DNA of 7,550 nt from an uncultured Paraprevotella sp. Its GTDB lineage: Bacteria > Bacteroidota > Bacteroidia > Bacteroidales > Bacteroidaceae. Positions 1 to 6,571 of this stretch are shown in pieces. The notes under the pieces were generated by a model. That model had not been told where the DNA came from, ran no database searches, and worked only from the letters and a program-made list of their open reading frames with translations. Position 1 is the first letter of the stretch, and each line of letters starts with the position of its first letter. Location: positions 1 through 7,550 of the forward strand of contig CAAGLP010000075.1 of the NCBI GenBank assembly GCA_900770805.1, given 5' to 3'. Made by a program: the position numbers and the translations under genes.

Positions 1-19
1 CACGACGCTCTTCCGATCT
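1..19 (+). other. Illumina sequencing adapter remnant (not genomic)
   Basis: These bases, CACGACGCTCTTCCGATCT, are identical to the last 19 bases of the Illumina TruSeq universal / Read 1 primer. Recognisable Obg coding sequence begins at the very next base. The adapter is open in the obg frame and translates as TTLFRS, so automatic gene calling would add these false residues to the front of the partial Obg protein. It marks the window's left edge as an untrimmed contig end. Confidence 0.96.
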
Positions 20-622
20 CCAAAGATTGCCGACTACCCCTTCACCACAATGGAACCATCCTTAGGCATAGTTTCATACCGCAACGGTCAATCCTTCGTA
101 ATGGCAGATATACCTGGTATTATTGAGGGAGCAAGTGAAGGCAGAGGTTTGGGTCTTAGATTCCTTCGCCACATTGAGCGCAACTCTTTGCTTCTGTTCA
201 TGGTGCCCGGAGATACTGACGACATCAAAAAGGAATATGAGATACTTCTTAACGAGGTAGCCACATTCAATCCTGAACTGATGGACAAGCAGCGCATACT
301 GGCTGTAACCAAAACTGACCTGTTAGACGACGAACTTCAACAAATGCTTTCGGAGGATCTGCCAACTGACCTTCCGGTAGTGTTTATTTCTGCCGTAACC
401 CAAAAGGGTATAACGGAACTGAAGGACTTGCTTTGGAAGGCACTGAATGCCGAAAGTAACAAAATAGCAGCTATTACGCACGAAGAAAGCATCGTACACC
501 GCAACAAAGACATTAGTCTCCTACAGCATGAAATGCAGGTTGAGGGCGAGGATGAAGAAATAGAGTTCCTTGACGATGACGAATACGAAATAGAGGACTA
601 CGAGGAAGAGGAATGGGATTAA
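20..622 (+). CDS. obg: GTPase Obg/CgtA, 5'-truncated (C-terminal ~200 residues)
   Basis: Obg is an essential GTPase that binds the large ribosomal subunit and links ribosome assembly to growth and stress state. The fragment starts just before the switch I/G2 motif: PKIADYPFTT is encoded at 20-49, in the same frame as the ATG at 50. That ATG is therefore internal, not a start. The G3 motif DIPG lies at 107-118 followed by the Obg-typical IIEGASEGRGLG, G4 is TKTD at 308-319, and G5 is the ISAVT segment near 390. The Gly-rich N-terminal Obg fold and the P-loop (G1) are missing off the contig edge. The C-terminus is a strongly acidic tail rich in Asp/Glu/Tyr ending in EEEEWD, as in Bacteroidales Obg proteins. 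It ends at TAA 620-622 and is convergent with the aldolase gene. Family identity is very secure; the truncation is an assembly edge, not a mutation. Confidence 0.96.
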   Translation, partial: PKIADYPFTTMEPSLGIVSYRNGQSFVMADIPGIIEGASEGRGLGLRFLRHIERNSLLLFMVPGDTDDIKKEYEILLNEVATFNPELMDKQRILAVTKTDLLDDELQQMLSEDLPTDLPVVFISAVTQKGITELKDLLWKALNAESNKIAAITHEESIVHRNKDISLLQHEMQVEGEDEEIEFLDDDEYEIEDYEEEEWD

Positions 623-688
623 GCGAAGGACGCAATTCCCCATTTGGTTCACTCGACATATCTAGCTCAACAATAGACATCAGTAATA

Positions 689-732
689 ATAACAAAGTAA
701 GGCGCACCAATCGGTGCGCCTTACTTTGTTAT
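689..732. terminator. Probable bidirectional intrinsic terminator between obg and fba
   Basis: A perfect 20-bp inverted repeat: the left arm at 689-708 and the right arm at 713-732 are separated by the 4-base loop AATC. The inner part is GC-rich (GGCGCACC/GGTGCGCC) and the outer part is A/T-rich, giving T-rich 3' flanks in both directions. It lies between the stop of the plus-strand obg (622) and the stop of the minus-strand aldolase gene (749), where one symmetric hairpin can end both transcripts. The classical uninterrupted U-tract is weak on the plus side, so function as a terminator is inferred from structure and position. Confidence 0.85.
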
Positions 733-733
733 A

Positions 734-748
734 TAGAATTTAATTCTA
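734..748. repeat. Short A/T inverted repeat beside the terminator
   Basis: TAGAAT at 734-739 and ATTCTA at 743-748 form a 6-bp inverted repeat around TTA, directly next to the fba stop codon and one base from the larger hairpin. It is A/T-rich and weak. It may simply be part of the 3' untranslated region of the aldolase transcript, and no function is claimed. Confidence 0.3.
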
Positions 749-1747
749 TTAGAGCTTGTCGTTAGAACCGAGAACGTTCATGATCTTGTGAACGTACATC
801 TTCTTCATGTTCTCACGAGCGGGCTTCAGATACTGACGGGGATCGAAGTGACCGGGGTTCTCAGCGAAGTGCTTGCGGATAGCAGCAGTCATAGCCAGAC
901 GAGAGTCAGAGTCGATGTTGATCTTACATACTGCGCTCTCAGAAGCCTTGCGGAGCTGCTCCTCGGGAATACCTACTGCATCGGGCAACTTACCACCGAA
1001 CTGGTTGATGGTGTCAACCTCGTCCTGAGGAACTGAAGAAGAACCGTGGAGAACGATGGGGAAACCGGGCAACTGATTCTCAATCTCAGCCAAGATATCG
1101 AATGCCAATGGAGGAGGAACGAGCTTGCCAGTCTGAGGATCTACAGTGCACTGCTCACGAGTGAACTTGTAAGCACCGTGGCTAGTACCGATAGAAATAG
1201 CCAAAGAGTCGCAACCTGAACGTGTAGAGAAGTCTACAACCTCCTCGGGCTTGGTGTAGTGAGATACCTCTGAAGAAACCTCATCCTCAACACCTGCCAA
1301 TACACCGAGCTCAGCCTCAACAGTTACGTCGTGAGCGTGTGCATACTCAACAACCTTCTTGGTCAGAGCGATATTCTCCTCGTAGGGAAGGTGAGAACCG
1401 TCGATCATAACAGAAGAGAAACCGTTGTCGATACACTCCTTACAGATCTCGAAGCTGTCACCGTGGTCGAGGTGAAGAACAATCTGAGGATTCTCGCAAC
1501 CCAACTCCTTTGCATACTCTACAGCACCCTGAGCCATGTAGCGCAGGATAGTACCATTTGCATAAGCACGAGCGCCCTTAGATACCTGCATGATAACAGG
1601 AGACTTGCACTCTACAGCTGCCTGAACGATAGCCTGCATCTGCTCCATGGTGTTGAAGTTGAATGCGGGGATAGCGTAGCCACCAGCTACTGCCTTAGCG
1701 AACATTTCACGGGTGTTCACCAGACCCAATTCCTTGTAACTTGTCAT
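749..1747 (-). CDS. fba: Class II fructose-1,6-bisphosphate aldolase
   Basis: This 332-residue zinc-dependent cytoplasmic aldolase reversibly splits fructose-1,6-bisphosphate into dihydroxyacetone phosphate and glyceraldehyde-3-phosphate in glycolysis and gluconeogenesis. The class II signature HLDHG is at residues 92-96, with catalytic Asp94 and zinc ligand His95. MIDGS is at 114-118, the VEAELG acidic segment at 143-148, GTSHG (second zinc His190) at 187-191, VLHGSSS (third zinc His234) at 232-238, and the phosphate-binding NIDSD at 277-281. Length and N-terminus (MTSYKELGLVNTREMF) fit the Bacteroidales enzymes, so the ATG at 1747 is accepted. Codon choice is strongly biased (mostly AAC, TTC, ATC), as expected for an abundant enzyme. 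It lies 49 bp downstream of the secreted nuclease gene on the same strand, with no hairpin terminator in the A/T-rich gap. I saw no clear TAnnTTTG promoter there, so cotranscription is possible but unproven. Confidence 0.97.
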   Translation of the reverse strand: MTSYKELGLVNTREMFAKAVAGGYAIPAFNFNTMEQMQAIVQAAVECKSPVIMQVSKGARAYANGTILRYMAQGAVEYAKELGCENPQIVLHLDHGDSFEICKECIDNGFSSVMIDGSHLPYEENIALTKKVVEYAHAHDVTVEAELGVLAGVEDEVSSEVSHYTKPEEVVDFSTRSGCDSLAISIGTSHGAYKFTREQCTVDPQTGKLVPPPLAFDILAEIENQLPGFPIVLHGSSSVPQDEVDTINQFGGKLPDAVGIPEEQLRKASESAVCKINIDSDSRLAMTAAIRKHFAENPGHFDPRQYLKPARENMKKMYVHKIMNVLGSNDKL

Positions 1748-1796
1748 TTTTGTAATTGTTATTAAAGGGTTTTGGTAATATTATAATTATTATCTA

Positions 1797-2843
1797 TTAA
1801 TTTGCCTTGACCAGGTACACCACTACCGGCAGATGATCGCTGTATCCATCAAGCCATACGCCACGAGAATGTGTGCGTTTGGGAGTACCTTTATATGCTC
1901 CTTCGCTCTGCAAGAGGTAGTCACGTCTGAAGATCTGATATGAATGCAGAGTGAGAGTATTGTATGTATTGGCCTTATATTCCTCTATCAAGCTGCGCCC
2001 CATTACAATCTGATCAAACAGATTCCACGCTCCCTGATAACTCAGTGTACCCTGTCCTTTCTTGCGCAGGACATCCCACCAAGGATTATAGAAGTCGCCC
2101 TTTTCCACTTCCTTGACCTTACGTCTTGCACCAAGGCATTCTGCCATAGAAGCATTGTCTGGATCGTCGTTCATATCACCCATAACTATTATGTGCTGAC
2201 TGGGATCTGCCTCTTCTATACTGTCGGTAAGAGCTCGCACCTGGCGACCGCCATATTCACGGAATATTCCTTCTGCCGAACGGCTTGGCCAATGACACAC
2301 TATCACGGTGACATTCTCACCAGCCAATTTACCTTGCACACAGAAGAATGGACGTGTACGACGTACGGTATCGCCATTCTCATACACATAATCCTTGTTG
2401 AAGACCTTACTGACCTGAAATGCACGCGGATTGTATATCAAGGCACAATCCACACCACGCTTGTCTGGACCTTCGATATGGACATAGCGATAACCGCGTT
2501 TTTTCATCTTGGGCTGAGCCATAAGGTCGTCCAAAGCTTTGGAATTCTCTATCTCGCTAACACCTATTATGCTAGCACCATAAGGCAACTTGTCAGTTCC
2601 AAGTTCACATATTACACGAGCCATATTGGCCAACTTGTGTTCATACTTGACTTTGGTCCAATGATACGTACCATCTGGCAAGAACTCCCAATCATTCTTT
2701 CCTTCATCGTGACATGTATCAAAAAGATTCTCCAAATTATAGAAAGCCACTGCATGCATCTGCAATTTGCGCTCTTGGGCCAACCCTTGCACAGATACGG
2801 CCAAGGCAAACATGCATAACAGGAAAGAAAAAGCCTTCTTCAT
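1797..2843 (-). CDS. Secreted endonuclease/exonuclease/phosphatase (EEP) family hydrolase
   Basis: A 348-residue exported metal-dependent phosphodiesterase of the DNase I-like EEP fold. The chosen start at 2843 gives a standard signal peptide: MKK, then a hydrophobic stretch to about residue 18, then VQGLA with likely cleavage near residue 22. EEP landmarks follow in order: FYNLENLFD at 34-42 (Asn36 and Glu38), GVSEIEN at 94-100, a DKRG..CALIYN segment at 127-138, VCHWPSR at 182-188 (catalytic-type His184), GDMND at 222-226 (Asp223, Asn225), and the C-terminal YSDHLPVVV with Asp336-His337. All expected catalytic and metal-binding positions appear present, so it should be active. The reading frame stays open upstream, but the longest version starts at a TTG inside a promoter-like box and would bury the signal peptide. 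The EEP fold also includes phospholipases and inositol phosphatases, so nucleic acid as the substrate is likely rather than certain. It is transcribed away from the TonB-receptor cluster. Confidence 0.88.
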   Translation of the reverse strand: MKKAFSFLLCMFALAVSVQGLAQERKLQMHAVAFYNLENLFDTCHDEGKNDWEFLPDGTYHWTKVKYEHKLANMARVICELGTDKLPYGASIIGVSEIENSKALDDLMAQPKMKKRGYRYVHIEGPDKRGVDCALIYNPRAFQVSKVFNKDYVYENGDTVRRTRPFFCVQGKLAGENVTVIVCHWPSRSAEGIFREYGGRQVRALTDSIEEADPSQHIIVMGDMNDDPDNASMAECLGARRKVKEVEKGDFYNPWWDVLRKKGQGTLSYQGAWNLFDQIVMGRSLIEEYKANTYNTLTLHSYQIFRRDYLLQSEGAYKGTPKRTHSRGVWLDGYSDHLPVVVYLVKAN

Positions 2844-2880
2844 TATTTCTTCAACGATTTGCTCTACGTTTTTAGCGTAC

Positions 2881-2900
2881 ATGGGGATACTATACCCCAT
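2881..2900. repeat. Small GC-armed inverted repeat in the nuclease leader
   Basis: ATGGGG at 2881-2886 and CCCCAT at 2895-2900 form a 6-bp inverted repeat with an 8-base loop. The arms stand out in an A/T-rich region. If transcription starts just downstream of the -7 box at 2916-2923, the element lies in the first part of the nuclease mRNA leader, where it could form a hairpin or act as an operator. It could also be chance. Confidence 0.3.
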
Positions 2901-2915
2901 AATAATCACGCAGTG

Positions 2916-2923
2916 CAAAGTTA
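2916..2923 (-). promoter_or_regulatory. Bacteroidota-type -7 box for the nuclease gene
   Basis: Read on the minus strand this is TAACTTTG, a full match to the Bacteroides -7 consensus TAnnTTTG. It would start transcription around 2908-2911, giving a leader of about 65 bases before the ATG at 2843. I could not find a good -33 TTTG about 20 bases upstream, so the promoter call rests on one box and its position. The TTG used by the longest open frame (2918) falls inside this box, which argues against that start. Confidence 0.5.
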
Positions 2924-2998
2924 ATATTTTTTTATATAAGTCGTATGCTTTTGTCTAAAAAAAATGAGAAGAGCCAACGTATTTACAGATAAATATAC

Positions 2999-3006
2999 GA
3001 ACTTTG
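2999..3006 (+). promoter_or_regulatory. Weak candidate -7 box for the receptor operon
   Basis: GAACTTTG matches five of the six fixed positions of TAnnTTTG and sits 38 bases before the receptor start codon, a plausible distance. There is no convincing -33 TTTG at the right spacing. A 5-bp inverted repeat (CGTAT at 2978-2982, ATACG at 2995-2999) lies just upstream and could be an operator half-site pair. A weak or regulated promoter, or one using an extracytoplasmic sigma factor, would also fit. Confidence 0.25.
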
Positions 3007-3044
3007 TGCGTGAGAAAATATCATTTAAACTTTAATCAAGCATT

Positions 3045-5609
3045 ATGAAAAGTAAGTTTCAACTAACGGCTCTTGCCCTATTGGCTGTTACTTGTGCCTA
3101 TGCCCAAAGCAGCACAGAGTCGGAAGCGGATTCAACCATCATGACCATTGATACTGGCGATTTCACCATTTCGGAGTCGCAGCTCGGTAAGGATGACGAC
3201 ATGACTGCCGACATCATCCAGGTGGGTTCTTCCAACAATCTTTACACCAGCAACATCGGTTGGACATGGAGTTCCGCACGATTCAAGTTCCGTGCTTTGG
3301 ACAACAAATACAACGATGTATACATCAATGGTGTTCTGGCAAATCAGGTGGAGAGCGGACGCTTCCAGCATTCCAACATTGGAGGCATGAATGACGCTAC
3401 GCGCAACAAGGATGCGGCTAATCCATTTGAAAGCAACACCTTTGCCATGCCTGGTCTGGGTGGTGCCACCAACTACGACTTCCGAGCTTCAAGCATGAGC
3501 ACAGGCAGCAAGGTAACACTGAGCGGTCTGAACAGAAACTATACCGTACGTGGCATGTTCTCGCACGGCACAGGACTCAGCAAAAGAGGCTGGGCATTAT
3601 ATGGTTCACTGGCATACCGCTGGGGCAACATGGAAACCGCAGCCGTGGACGGAACCTTTTACAACAGTCTGTCATATCTGCTCTCTGCACAGAAGAAATG
3701 GGAGAACGGCCATTCACTAAACTTTGCTACTTGGGGCAACCCCACAGAGCGTGCACAACAAGGTGCCAGTACTGACGAGGCATATTGGCTAGCCAACGAC
3801 CGCCAGTACAACCCGTATTGGGGCTATCAGAACGGCAAGAAACGCAGTAGCCGTATAGTCAACGACTTTGCTCCCACTGCCCTCTTGACCTGGGACTATC
3901 AGATCAATGACAACATGAAACTGACTACGAGTGCCATGGTGCGCTATCAGTTATACAGCAGTACCAAACTGGATTACAGCGGTACCAACCCAGCTCCCGA
4001 CTACTGGAAAAACTTCCCCTCATACAACTACGACGTATGGGGAGAGACCGACGGCAGCAACAATAACTGGGATGCCTACAACTCTGCCAAAGAATACTGG
4101 CAGAGCGGCCCACAGGCACGCCAGATAAACTTTGACGAACTTTATTTTGCCAACCAGCAGTTGAACAAGACAGGCAGCGATGCCATCTACTGGATTCAAG
4201 CTCGTCACAACGACCATCTGACCACATCGTTGGGTAGTAACTTCAACTGGACCATAGACAAGACCAGCAAATTCAATGCCGGCATTCAGCTGAGTAACAC
4301 CCAGGGTATGCATTATCAGACTGTAGAGGACCTCTTGGGTGGAGAAAACTTTCACAACATAGATAGGCATCTAGTTGGTACATATCAGGAAAACGATCCA
4401 AAGGCCGATTACGACCTGAAAAATCCCGGACGCGAAGTCAAAGTGGGTGACCGTTATGCCTATGACTACAATATAATGGTGCAGAAGTTCAATGCCTACG
4501 CAGCATACACCAAGACTCTCGGCATCAGCTATAACTACATCGCTGCCCGCTTGGGCGGCACGCGCATGTGGCGCGACGGCAAGATGCAGAATGGTCTTTT
4601 TGCAGAAAACAGCTACGGCGAGAGTGATGCTGCAGGCTTTATGGATGGTGGAGTGAAACTATCTAGCACCATAAATCTTGGCAGCGGTCACACCCTCAGT
4701 CTGGCAGGCGGTTTTGAAGCCAAGACCCCCAATGCACGCGACGCATTTATCTGCCCCGAGAAGATGAACGACTTCGTACACAATTTGAAGAATGAGAAGA
4801 TTGCCAGCGCAGAACTCAGTTATGGTCTGAACAACAGTTGGCTTCGTCTGAACCTGACCGGCTATTACAATTACAAATACGATGGTACAGAATGGTCATG
4901 TTTTTATGACGATAACGAAAGCAGCTTCGTATACGTAAGCTCACAGAACATAGCCAAACGTAACTATGGTGTAGAGCTTGGTGCTAAGTTCAAAGTTACA
5001 AGCAATTTTGACATTACTCTATTAGGAACATACTCCGAGGCTGAAATCATTGGCAACACCAATGTTGACTACATGCTCTCCGACAATGGCAAACTGAAGC
5101 GTACAACTTGCTTTGCCGACGGTATGCGCGAAAGTGGTACTCCCCTTGCAGCTGCCAGTCTGGCACTCAACTACCGTGTGAAAGGTTGGTATCTTGGGCT
5201 TACAGGCAACTACTACGATCGTATCTACCTGAGCTATACCCCAGTCACACGTCTACAGACAGTACAGGAACTTTGGGCGACCAACAACTACGGAGGTGCC
5301 TATATTGATGTCGACGGTACTCCCGTATATGCTATCCCCGAGCAGGCACAGGGTAATGGTGGTTTTGTTCTGGACGCATCTATTGGCAAACAGTTCTATT
5401 TGGGCAAGAATCCTCTGAGCGTCAACCTCAACTTGAGCAACATCACAAACAATACAAGCTTGTGCACCGGTGGCTACGAGCAAAGCCGTGCCAACTACAG
5501 CGTGAACGATGGCGAGATGTCAAGCCGAACCTACAACTTCCTGAAAAACCCCAAGAAATACTATGCTCAGGGCTTCAACTTTATGCTGAACATAAACTAT
5601 CGTTTCTAA
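3045..5609 (+). CDS. TonB-dependent outer-membrane receptor
   Basis: An 854-residue outer-membrane transporter that would move a ligand into the periplasm using TonB-ExbBD energy. The N-terminus is a signal peptide (MKSKF, hydrophobic core, cleavage near YAQ at 19-21). A short acidic linker follows with STIMTID (30-36) as a possible TonB box. The plug covers about 50-170, with FKFRALDNKYNDVYINGV at 80-97 and a GGMNDATRNKD segment matching a Bacteroidota receptor family. The rest is a beta-barrel of alternating aromatic strands, ending NINYRF with the C-terminal Phe needed for barrel assembly. Asn/Tyr/Trp-rich loops such as the NPAPDYWKNFPSYNYD region fit extracellular ligand contact. Unlike SusC proteins it lacks the N-terminal carboxypeptidase-regulatory-like domain, is shorter than typical SusC, and has no SusD partner next door. 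It leads a plus-strand set, 25 bp before the next lipoprotein gene. The class is secure; the ligand is unknown. Confidence 0.93.
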   Translation: MKSKFQLTALALLAVTCAYAQSSTESEADSTIMTIDTGDFTISESQLGKDDDMTADIIQVGSSNNLYTSNIGWTWSSARFKFRALDNKYNDVYINGVLANQVESGRFQHSNIGGMNDATRNKDAANPFESNTFAMPGLGGATNYDFRASSMSTGSKVTLSGLNRNYTVRGMFSHGTGLSKRGWALYGSLAYRWGNMETAAVDGTFYNSLSYLLSAQKKWENGHSLNFATWGNPTERAQQGASTDEAYWLANDRQYNPYWGYQNGKKRSSRIVNDFAPTALLTWDYQINDNMKLTTSAMVRYQLYSSTKLDYSGTNPAPDYWKNFPSYNYDVWGETDGSNNNWDAYNSAKEYWQSGPQARQINFDELYFANQQLNKTGSDAIYWIQARHNDHLTTSLGSNFNWTIDKTSKFNAGIQLSNTQGMHYQTVEDLLGGENFHNIDRHLVGTYQENDPKADYDLKNPGREVKVGDRYAYDYNIMVQKFNAYAAYTKTLGISYNYIAARLGGTRMWRDGKMQNGLFAENSYGESDAAGFMDGGVKLSSTINLGSGHTLSLAGGFEAKTPNARDAFICPEKMNDFVHNLKNEKIASAELSYGLNNSWLRLNLTGYYNYKYDGTEWSCFYDDNESSFVYVSSQNIAKRNYGVELGAKFKVTSNFDITLLGTYSEAEIIGNTNVDYMLSDNGKLKRTTCFADGMRESGTPLAAASLALNYRVKGWYLGLTGNYYDRIYLSYTPVTRLQTVQELWATNNYGGAYIDVDGTPVYAIPEQAQGNGGFVLDASIGKQFYLGKNPLSVNLNLSNITNNTSLCTGGYEQSRANYSVNDGEMSSRTYNFLKNPKKYYAQGFNFMLNINYRF

Positions 5610-5634
5610 CATAATATATAAGGTATTATAAGAC

Positions 5635-6534
5635 ATGAAAAATAATAATATATACACGGCACTCCTAATAGGAGCACTATGTCTTGGTTCATGCATGAAC
5701 GAGGATTGGCAAGCCCCCGACTTCGGAGACAACCCTCCCTACGGCAACAACGTAATCGTTCCCAGCACAACAAACAAGATTACCATTGCCGATCTGAAAG
5801 CAAAGTATGCCAACGTTTTCTCTTCTAATGGATATAAACAAATTGGAGAGGACCTGCAACTACATGCTGTAGTGAATGGCAACGACCAGGGAGGCAATCT
5901 CTACAAGCAGATTTCCATTCAGGACGAAACTGGCGGCATCATCGTGGGTATAAACGGAACAGACCTATATGCATTCATGCCTGTTGGACAAAAAATTGTA
6001 ATAAACCTGAAAGGCATGTACATCGGTGCTTATGGAAAAATGGCCCAACTCGGTTCGGAATACAACGGTAGCATGGGACGCATGGACTTGAATGTATGGA
6101 AAAATAACGTACGTTTGGTTGGAGACAGTGTACAGGTTGTAACACAAAGCATGGAAAATGATGGTGTAACATCTGACACCACCATCGTGAAGATGACTGC
6201 TAAAGCCGACACCATAGCATTCAGTGCCCCCAAGGACTACAACTCCATAATCGGACGTATAGTAAAACTGAGCAACGTGGAAATTTCTGGCGACGGCACA
6301 CAAATTCTGGCACCTGAGGACGGCAGTGTTCGTCTGACGAGCAACTGCGCCAATCGCGACATTAAGGGTGCAGGCAGTAGCATCGTCCTGCGCACAAGCA
6401 CATACAGCGATTTCGCATCACGTCCTATCCCCACTGGCAAAGTGGATATCTATGGTGTATGTACCTACTACAATGGTACATGGCAGATACTGATGCGCAC
6501 CAACAGCGACCTGGTGGAACATGAGAACAAATAA
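5635..6534 (+). CDS. DUF5689-type lipoprotein (OB-like, probably surface-exposed)
   Basis: A 299-residue lipoprotein. The signal peptide ends in lipobox LGSC with the lipidated Cys at residue 20. The following residues (MNED) are acidic, which resembles the export signal that sends Bacteroidota lipoproteins to the cell surface. Residues about 48-140 carry features I recognise from DUF5689: ITIADLKAKY, then a strand, NLYKQISIQDETGGI at 88-102, a Leu-Tyr followed by PVGQKI at 116-121, and LKGMYIGAYGKMAQLG at 125-140. This layout resembles OB-fold domains. A second beta-rich part (about 195-295, including IIGRIVKLSNV and VDIYGVCTYYNGTWQILMRT) looks like a further OB-like module. It follows the receptor gene by 25 bp and precedes the next lipoprotein by 37 bp, so the three are probably one transcript. 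A ligand-capturing partner for the receptor is a fair inference; no biochemical function is established for the family as far as I know. Confidence 0.85.
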   Translation: MKNNNIYTALLIGALCLGSCMNEDWQAPDFGDNPPYGNNVIVPSTTNKITIADLKAKYANVFSSNGYKQIGEDLQLHAVVNGNDQGGNLYKQISIQDETGGIIVGINGTDLYAFMPVGQKIVINLKGMYIGAYGKMAQLGSEYNGSMGRMDLNVWKNNVRLVGDSVQVVTQSMENDGVTSDTTIVKMTAKADTIAFSAPKDYNSIIGRIVKLSNVEISGDGTQILAPEDGSVRLTSNCANRDIKGAGSSIVLRTSTYSDFASRPIPTGKVDIYGVCTYYNGTWQILMRTNSDLVEHENK

Positions 6535-6571
6535 AGATAACAGATAAGTAATAACACAAAAACATTCATAT

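Larger units (their letters stand above)
2844..3044. promoter_or_regulatory. Divergent intergenic control region
   Basis: This 201-bp A/T-rich gap separates the minus-strand nuclease gene from the plus-strand receptor operon and must hold the promoters for both unless one is read from elsewhere. It contains a perfect TAnnTTTG box facing the nuclease, a weaker partial box facing the receptor, and a small inverted repeat at 2881-2900. Neither start codon (2843 minus, 3045 plus) has a convincing Shine-Dalgarno sequence; both have A/T-rich leaders, as is usual in Bacteroidota. No riboswitch or RNA gene was recognised. Confidence 0.6.

Noticed and set aside
50..52. ATG at 50 as the start of a 190-residue protein
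   Set aside because: The upstream in-frame bases 20-49 encode the conserved Obg switch I segment PKIADYPFTT, so this Met is internal to a truncated gene.
613..765. Fifty-codon plus-strand frame whose ATG overlaps the obg stop (ATGGGATTAA)
   Set aside because: It would translate straight through the terminator hairpin and into the end of fba, and its product is not recognisable. The overlap alone is not enough support.
1944..2819. Long plus-strand open frame of 291 codons opposite the nuclease gene
   Set aside because: It is fully antisense to a gene with a clear signal peptide and ordered EEP motifs. Its translation is rich in Cys, His, Ile and Thr with no domain pattern, as expected from a mirrored frame.
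3925..4370. Overlapping open frames on both strands inside the receptor gene
   Set aside because: They lie in the middle of the barrel-coding region and have Ser/Arg/Cys-rich translations without motifs; they are shadows of the receptor frame.
5610..5634. A/T-rich near-palindromic bases between receptor and DUF5689 genes as a terminator
   Set aside because: There is no GC-rich stem, and the 25-bp gap fits cotranscription better.
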